Shown here: positions 13,901-17,565 of the stretch, one piece after another
How positions within the stretch are numbered: the first letter of the stretch is position 1
How the letters are laid out: every line of letters starts with the position of its first letter
Assembly (NCBI GenBank): GCA_046753625.1
Contig: JBHHUB010000078.1
Location: 1 to 17,565, forward strand
Length of the DNA: 17,565 nt
Origin: JADFOB01 sp046753625
GTDB lineage: Bacteria > Planctomycetota > Phycisphaerae > UBA1845
Direction: 5' to 3'
Program-made: the position numbers and the translations under genes
Notes under the pieces: model-generated
Seen by the model: only the letters and a program-made list of their open reading frames with translations
Database searches by the model: none
What the model was told of the DNA's origin: nothing

Positions 13901-15501
13901 CCGGCTTGGCCTTGGCGTTCGAGGATGGATGCTTTGAGCTGCCTGGCACCGACGAGGTCCGGTTTGGTCAGCAGCATGGGGTCGACGATGGCCAGAGCTC
14001 GGTCCAGATCGCCGGTTTCCATCGTGGCGTTGGCGTAAAGCAGCCAGAAGGTCGTATCCTTGCCGCGCGTCAGCCGTGCGGGCTCGACGACGGCTTCGAG
14101 CACCTCGAGCGCCGCGCCGGGTTCGTGCATCCTCAGGTGCAACTGTGCCAGCCGCTTCTTCAATTCCCAATCGATCGGCTTGCGTCCCTTGGATCGCTGG
14201 TTGGCGGCGCGGAACGCCTCCAGTGCGGCGCGGCCTCGGCCTTGAGCGAGCCTGAGCTCGCCTTCCTGCCGGAGTGCCGCGGGGTGGTTGGGTGCCTCTC
14301 CCTTGGCATCGGTAAGGTATTGCTCTGCCCGCTCCATCCAGCTCTTCCGCGTCTCCTCATTTTCGGATGCCTTCGCCAGTGCGACGGCGGCGCGCGAGGC
14401 GCGGATATTCAACTGAAAGACACTCTTGCGATCCTTGGCGGCCCGGACCCCTTTGCGCGAAAAGGGCCGTGCCAGGCGCGCTTCACAAACGTTGACCGCG
14501 TCTTCGTGTCGACCTTGCAGTCTGTGGTAAAGAAAAGAGAGTTGCTCGTAGGGCTCAAATGGATCGGGATCGGCCTTCACGGCTTCTTTCAAGACGGTTT
14601 CCGCTCGCGTCAGAACAGCCTCCGCTTCCGGGTTCGGCCCGTCTTGATCCACGCTCCGGGCCCATTTTTGCGTCAGGTAAATGGCATAGCCGACCTGGGC
14701 TTCACGGCGCTGCGCCACGTCGTCGCCGGCCATTTGGATGCTCTCATCAAAATAGCGCTCGGCGTCGGTAAAGGGTTCGACGGTCGAAAGGTGGCGGGCG
14801 AGCGCGAGCCGGATACGCGATGCCTCCGTACTCGGTGTGGCGAACCTGGCCGCGAGCGTGTCGAGCCGTTGGCGGCCGTCGTCGACGCGCCCCGATGCCA
14901 GGTATTGCGTCGCCAGGTCCAAGGCGTACTCCACGTTGTTCGGGTCGAGCTGCGTCGCTTGCTCCAATTGGGCTTCGCCGCGCTGGGGATTGGCTTCGTC
15001 CTGAGATGCGAGATGCGTGAGTGCCAAGCCTCCGGCATGGTAGGCGAACGCGAGATCCTCATCCGTCTTTTCCGCATCGGCCTGGATCATCGCCTCGGCG
15101 CTGGTCGATACGGCGATCCACACGGAGACGTCGTTGTAGAGCCGGCCCAACTCGAGCTCGAGCTGAAGCTCGCTGCGCCTGGCTTCGAGCAAGCCGGGGT
15201 CCTTGATCACCGCATCGCGCCAACATTGAAGCGCCCGGTTGATGCGCCCGGCGCTCAGCTCGACCGAGCCGCGTTGAACCAGATACCGGGGGTCGCCGCT
15301 ACGCTGCCAGGCTTTGTGGTAGAACAGAGACGCCTGCTCGTATTCTTCCGCCTCGGTCGCCGAACGGGCCAGCTCCGCGAATCGCTCGGGATCGGTGCCC
15401 TGCAATTGGACGAGCATGACCATCGCAAGACCGATCATCGTCATGGCGGCCAGCAGGGAGAGGAGCAGGACCAGTTTCTTATTGAGTCGTTTCTTGGCCA
15501 T
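10960..15501 (-). CDS. Giant membrane-anchored TPR protein (PrsT-like by context)
   Basis: From the ATG at 15501 the product is 1513 residues. A Lys/Arg-rich start (residues 2-9) is followed by one strongly hydrophobic segment (about 10-33) without a lipobox Cys. This fits an N-terminal signal anchor that leaves the rest in the periplasm. Nearly all of the remainder is degenerate TPR-type helical repeat; the clearest units are at the C-terminus ('YYHLGEAYRRNGQFSQAKNA' and the unit before it). It follows the EpsI-like gene by 32 nt, so they form an operon. In exosortase/exopolysaccharide loci a TPR protein (PrsT, PEP-CTERM system) often accompanies EpsI, but PrsT is a lipoprotein of roughly 900 residues, so this is larger and differently anchored. 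A scaffold or polymer-export role is inferred from context. No catalytic domain was found. Confidence 0.88.
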   Translation of the reverse strand: MAKKRLNKKLVLLLSLLAAMTMIGLAMVMLVQLQGTDPERFAELARSATEAEEYEQASLFYHKAWQRSGDPRYLVQRGSVELSAGRINRALQCWRDAVIKDPGLLEARRSELQLELELGRLYNDVSVWIAVSTSAEAMIQADAEKTDEDLAFAYHAGGLALTHLASQDEANPQRGEAQLEQATQLDPNNVEYALDLATQYLASGRVDDGRQRLDTLAARFATPSTEASRIRLALARHLSTVEPFTDAERYFDESIQMAGDDVAQRREAQVGYAIYLTQKWARSVDQDGPNPEAEAVLTRAETVLKEAVKADPDPFEPYEQLSFLYHRLQGRHEDAVNVCEARLARPFSRKGVRAAKDRKSVFQLNIRASRAAVALAKASENEETRKSWMERAEQYLTDAKGEAPNHPAALRQEGELRLAQGRGRAALEAFRAANQRSKGRKPIDWELKKRLAQLHLRMHEPGAALEVLEAVVEPARLTRGKDTTFWLLYANATMETGDLDRALAIVDPMLLTKPDLVGARQLKASILERQGQAGQAGRLVESVATAAILQAKERALEGDTEGALEVLQDAHRQEPGDYRLTGTLVAELVRRDRRDEAAAIIDRARAANPESSQIKALAVWVEPGLSEEQRDARVLEIINQESDAFQRAIDLMDFHLQRDNRAEALTQLRLAEQLLIEKGSPQARRATIAAHRGLIRLKLQIGFLLKDETVLAEARDDAVKYDVDAAGGQTILGMDHMLHQNWQQAATAFRAALQVQSTDAQTMARLGECLIMLGQFDDARTQLERALRINPHQPNAHRGLARLAKQAGEIDALKQHLLACQRLIPNDPWVRSELLYQEEQSDPSAAIARREELLAEHPEDLANLRRLAALCALEGLTEKADRYYKQLLARTPDDKQLVVTVSSYYRTTDRPEQALALVQAYVNAKTTPAERADAHILLASHYVNLGALQPAEAALLEAADLKPTLEVARALGEFYMNYAGDAAEALPWLTRAESLARANDSNTLPSILGAKIQCLLDRGINDPQRAQQELDALLSRYPLDRNAPLLQSEIHARQGDIQAAIASLSQYLNNVPDDTSALFHRAKHFAATGRISAAIGDLQSIKRINPAAIEFKPRLLLAALHFQSGRRDRWVEELESLFEDAPDSELVIGELVKAYLAENRFQDADRLLTGQINRRADRPAARWYALRGQVAFELKDYQRALRDFQRVAELTDYDNASLLSVLDAQLALDKVQDAVAFFEAHADVAGASPALLARYGRLLVQVGKMEKAVVTFRQAMDRAVRTDFRAAGTIIEEILQAMPSADTTNRFRQFSPDANLARANDRILVRLMARLGEMDQAEQLVQQLLDTATTDLQRVQLFEEQGDIFNKAGQPERARQAYEQALALDDRNWVLLNNLAFLLSDAFGDHARALPYARKATELFETKFTLDTLGWIYVGLGRFSNAIAELNQALRLDPGSIETYYHLGEAYRRNGQFSQAKNALARAKEIAESARVSRFNKEIDEALKKAALRTTAP

Positions 15502-15508
15502 GGGTTTG

Positions 15509-15514
15509 TCCTTT
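15509..15514 (-). promoter_or_regulatory. Ribosome binding site fixing the start of the giant TPR protein
   Basis: AAAGGA on the minus strand lies 7 nt before the ATG at 15501. It favours this start over one 27 codons upstream that would overlap the EpsI-like gene and push the membrane anchor inward. Confidence 0.7.
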
Positions 15515-15533
15515 TTGCATCGCCGCGTTCCGA

Positions 15534-16304
15534 TCACCGGGCCTGACAGGCTTTTTGCTCCGCCGCGTTCCAATCGGGCCAATGATCGCGCATGAGCACA
15601 GGCAACACTCGCTCGAGCAGCGCTTGGGTTCCTTCGATGTTTTGTTCCCGCGTCGCGCCGGGGAATGAAACCTCCACCTTACTGAAATAGGCGTAGGTCG
15701 CGCGCGGGTCGTGTGTCAGCAGCCGAACGCCCATCCGGGAGGCCACATACCGTCCGTTGCAATGAAATGTGTAGATAACCGTGGTCTTCTTCCCCTCAAA
15801 CAACGCCGTCTTTTCAAAGGTGCATACCCGGATGGGTACCGGATTGCCGGACGGCGGGAGCGTCGCCAGCGTAAGGGAGCGGTTCTCGTGCGGTTGGGCC
15901 GGGGCATAACCGCTTCCCAAAAAGCACACGTCCGGCGTATGCGGCACGAGGACATGCCCCCCGGAATAGTAGGTGACCATCAATGTCGCCAGGTGAAGGG
16001 GATCGCCTTGCGGGCGCCGAGTATCCTCGAGCACCCAGCTCAGGTACTGATCCGTCCCCAAGGCGTCGATGATAACGGGCTCGAGGACGCGGCGCTCAAC
16101 CACGCGGTACGGCGCCAACTCCGCCTCGGCCAGTCCAGCCAGCGGGCTTTTGAGCGGCAAGGCCTCTTTCGTTTGCTTCAAATCGGAAAAAAAGGTCGTC
16201 CCACCGGCGAGCGCGAGCATCCCGGCCGCCACCAGGAAGGGCGGCGAAAGCAGGGCTGTGGCCTGTGAAACCGCCGGTGTGACAGTTGTAACATCATTAG
16301 CCAT
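15534..16304 (-). CDS. EpsI-like exosortase-associated protein (DUF3485)
   Basis: The 256-residue product has one hydrophobic segment (about 20-40) and a soluble domain outside the membrane. The family hallmark is a 'YYsGG' strand followed by a His-Pro-Cys signature: 'TYYSGGHVLVPHTPDVCFLGSGY' region, with H122, P124 and C127. A second Cys (C161) and 'YTFHCNGRY' (178-186) follow. In exosortase systems EpsI is found next to, or fused to, the exosortase transpeptidase and is tied to exopolysaccharide production; its biochemistry is not well defined. Here no exosortase is seen on either side. It is the first gene of an operon with the giant TPR gene. No Shine-Dalgarno precedes the ATG, so the start is less certain; a later start would shorten the N-terminal tail. 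Confidence 0.8.
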   Translation of the reverse strand: MANDVTTVTPAVSQATALLSPPFLVAAGMLALAGGTTFFSDLKQTKEALPLKSPLAGLAEAELAPYRVVERRVLEPVIIDALGTDQYLSWVLEDTRRPQGDPLHLATLMVTYYSGGHVLVPHTPDVCFLGSGYAPAQPHENRSLTLATLPPSGNPVPIRVCTFEKTALFEGKKTTVIYTFHCNGRYVASRMGVRLLTHDPRATYAYFSKVEVSFPGATREQNIEGTQALLERVLPVLMRDHWPDWNAAEQKACQAR

Positions 16305-16307
16305 AAT
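16279..16307 (+). promoter_or_regulatory. Possible sigma70-like promoter reading rightward
   Basis: GTGACA (16279-16284) and CATAAT (16302-16307) are separated by 17 bp, five of six matches at each box. It lies over the start codon of the EpsI-like gene on the other strand and would give a leader of about 300 nt to the NeuD-like gene. Promoter consensus in Planctomycetota is not well known to me, so this is weak. Confidence 0.25.
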
Positions 16308-16618
16308 AGATTACTGCGCATCCGGCGAAAGGCCGCGCGCCCGCGCACGCTCGAGGCCTTGTTCCGCTTACATCGACCATATTAGCGGTCCGTCCCAACG
16401 GATTTCCGTGGCGATGCCTGAGGATTGTACGCCCTGGGATACCCTCGTGCCGAAGGTCCGAGCTGGTTTTCTCGACGGGCGGGGCGTTGCGGCACAGGCC
16501 GGCTCGCAAAGCGTTCGCAGTTTCCGTGCAGACTCATCGCCAACCGACCGATAAGCGGTTGAAGGTGGATACGGATTGATCCGCCCGGCCGATCCCTTAT
16601 CGCGCTGAGCCGAACCGC
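16305..16618. other. Divergent intergenic region (EpsI-like / NeuD-like)
   Basis: These 314 bp separate the two divergent genes and should hold both promoters. Several frames stay open but none has a credible start or a recognisable product. Apart from the weak rightward promoter at its left end I see no clear repeat, RNA gene or terminator. Confidence 0.45.
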
Positions 16619-17386
16619 ATGACTGAATATGATGACAGACAGCCGATGCGCGACCTACCACGCAACTGCGTTATCCTCGGCGCCGGTGGCCATGGCCGGG
16701 TCGTGCTTGATATTCTGCAGAGTGCCCGCAGGGTCAACGTCGTGGGCTTTGTTGATTCGGATGCGTCCTTAACCGGGCGCCGCATCGATGGCGTTCCTGT
16801 CCTGGGTCGGCCGGACGACCTGTGTGGCTTGCGGCTAACGGGGGTCGCCACGTCGGCGATTGTCGCGATCGGGGATAACGGCGCGCGGCGCGCGATCGCG
16901 CGGCAGGTGGACGAGCTTGGATTCGAGCTCATCAACGCCGTCCATCCATCCGCCAACATCGCGCGGAACGCTTCGCTCGGACGCAACGTGGTGGTGGCGG
17001 CCGGTGCGTTGGTGTGCGCCCATTGCCAGATTGGTGACAGTGTCATCTTAAACACGGGCTGCATCGTAGACCACGAATCGATGATTGGAACGGCCACGCA
17101 CATTTGTCCCGGTGCGCGATTGGCGGGCCGGGTGACGGTAGAATCCGGCGCGTTCGTGGGCATCGGCAGCACGGTGATTCAAAGCATTCGGGTCGGGTAT
17201 GAGGCCCGGGTTGGGGCGGGAGCGGTCGTGATTCAAGACGTGGCTCCGATGGCCACCGTGGTCGGCGTTCCCGCGCGTGCGATTCACGTCGGCGGTGCGA
17301 AACATGTTCCGGCCGGCGAGATCTTGCCCGAAGCGGTTCCCACATCCGCCACCCACGCCGTGATCGGCCAGGGCTTGGCCCCGTGA
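16619..17386 (+). CDS. NeuD/PglD-family sugar O- or N-acyltransferase (left-handed beta-helix)
   Basis: The 255-residue protein begins with the Rossmann-like 'GAGGHGRVVLD' (21-31) typical of the NeuD/PglD family. Hexapeptide repeats forming the left-handed beta-helix follow from about 108 to 212 ('NIARNASLGRNVVVAAGALV' and later turns). The likely catalytic His152 sits in 'IVDHESMIG', as in PglD-type acetyltransferases. These enzymes transfer an acetyl group from acetyl-CoA to nucleotide-activated sugars for surface glycans. The last 35 residues extend beyond the helix and are not recognised. A second in-frame ATG at 16646 could be the true start; neither has a strong Shine-Dalgarno. It reads away from the EpsI/TPR operon and is followed within 11 nt by a perfect hairpin. 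The sugar substrate is unknown. Confidence 0.9.
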   Translation: MTEYDDRQPMRDLPRNCVILGAGGHGRVVLDILQSARRVNVVGFVDSDASLTGRRIDGVPVLGRPDDLCGLRLTGVATSAIVAIGDNGARRAIARQVDELGFELINAVHPSANIARNASLGRNVVVAAGALVCAHCQIGDSVILNTGCIVDHESMIGTATHICPGARLAGRVTVESGAFVGIGSTVIQSIRVGYEARVGAGAVVIQDVAPMATVVGVPARAIHVGGAKHVPAGEILPEAVPTSATHAVIGQGLAP

Positions 17387-17392
17387 TGCTTC

Positions 17393-17416
17393 GTGGCACA
17401 CCCGCCCTCGGGTGTG
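17393..17416. repeat. GTGGCACA-led hairpin, perfect 8-bp stem, after the NeuD-like gene
   Basis: GTGGCACA (17393-17400) leads into CACACCCG (17397-17404), loop CCCT (17405-17408), and CGGGTGTG (17409-17416). It starts 6 nt after the NeuD-like stop codon. It could act as a transcript end, but no T-run follows, and its leader and loop tie it to the hairpins at 8120-8200. Confidence 0.6.
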
Positions 17417-17474
17417 ATGGTGCGCTGGAGCGGTTGCATTTTTCGAGTAGCGGCTGCAGGGCGATCGCCGGGAG

Positions 17475-17500
17475 GCCGCGCGGGCTGAAGCCCGCGGCTC
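17475..17500. repeat. GCCGCG-type palindromic repeat, copy 2
   Basis: A 26-nt palindrome with 24 of 26 bases identical to 8003-8028; the two differences are at the centre. The rest of 17417-17565 shows no supported gene. An ATG at 17535 opens a frame that runs off the edge after ten codons and cannot be judged. Confidence 0.65.
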
Positions 17501-17565
17501 GGTTCGTTTTGGACGATCCAGCGTTGCCGTACTAATGCTTCATCGTCTTTGCGGCGTCTCCGTTT

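Noticed and set aside
13906..15546. 546-codon open frame on the plus strand
   Set aside because: It is fully antisense to the giant TPR gene, whose frame has coherent TPR helices, a membrane anchor and a ribosome binding site. The antisense product has no recognisable domain and is a GC-rich shadow.
17535..17565. Start of a further gene at the right edge
   Set aside because: The ATG is followed by only ten codons before the window ends and has no Shine-Dalgarno.

Overview
This GC-rich window looks like Planctomycetota chromosome, most likely from a Phycisphaerae-type lineage. That placement is an inference from protein style. It rests on a secreted Cys-rich protein ending in a two-loop dockerin with 'GP[S/E]DIL..IDxLNG' repeats, an EpsI-like (DUF3485) exosortase-associated protein, very large TPR proteins, and an 82-residue CxxC protein of a planctomycete-like type. 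I saw no rRNA, tRNA, CRISPR array, phage gene or intact insertion sequence.

Layout. (1) 1-2220, minus strand: an M19 dipeptidase followed by a GT-C (ArnT/PMT-like) membrane glycosyltransferase cut by the left edge, 6 nt apart. (2) 2221-2700: a 480-bp divergent intergenic region with one doubtful small ORF. (3) 2701-5483, plus strand: a two-lipoprotein operon made of an OmpA/CpaD-like lipoprotein and a 745-residue TPR lipoprotein with a long acidic tail. This pair resembles accessory lipoproteins of Tad-type systems, but no Tad ATPase or pilin is present. (4) 7904-5513, minus strand: a tight four-gene operon of a TIGR04282/DUF2064 nucleotidyl/glycosyltransferase-like protein, a formimino-THF cyclodeaminase-like protein, the 82-residue Cys protein and a sirtuin. 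(5) 7905-8244: an intergenic stretch rich in hairpin repeats. (6) 10266-8245, minus strand: a secreted protein with four six-cysteine modules and a C-terminal dockerin. (7) 10267-10959: a 693-bp intergenic region with two identical 95-bp direct repeats, the second ending 3 nt from the stop codon of the next gene. (8) 16304-10960, minus strand: an EpsI-like protein followed by a 1513-residue membrane-anchored TPR protein, PrsT-like in context. (9) 16619-17386, plus strand: a NeuD/PglD-type sugar O-acyltransferase. (10) 17387-17565: palindromic repeats of the families seen near 8.0-8.2 kb.

How the genes may work together. The right third (EpsI-like, giant TPR, NeuD-like acyltransferase) suggests the edge of an exopolysaccharide/exosortase-type export locus, but no exosortase is visible. 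The four-gene minus-strand operon joins folate one-carbon chemistry, NAD-dependent deacylation and a small probable metal-binding protein, a linkage I cannot explain from known pathways. The most unusual features are the six-cysteine module array with a dockerin, the exosortase-less EpsI/giant-TPR pair, the 95-bp repeat pair, and short palindromes whose stems differ by compensating changes around four-base loops.
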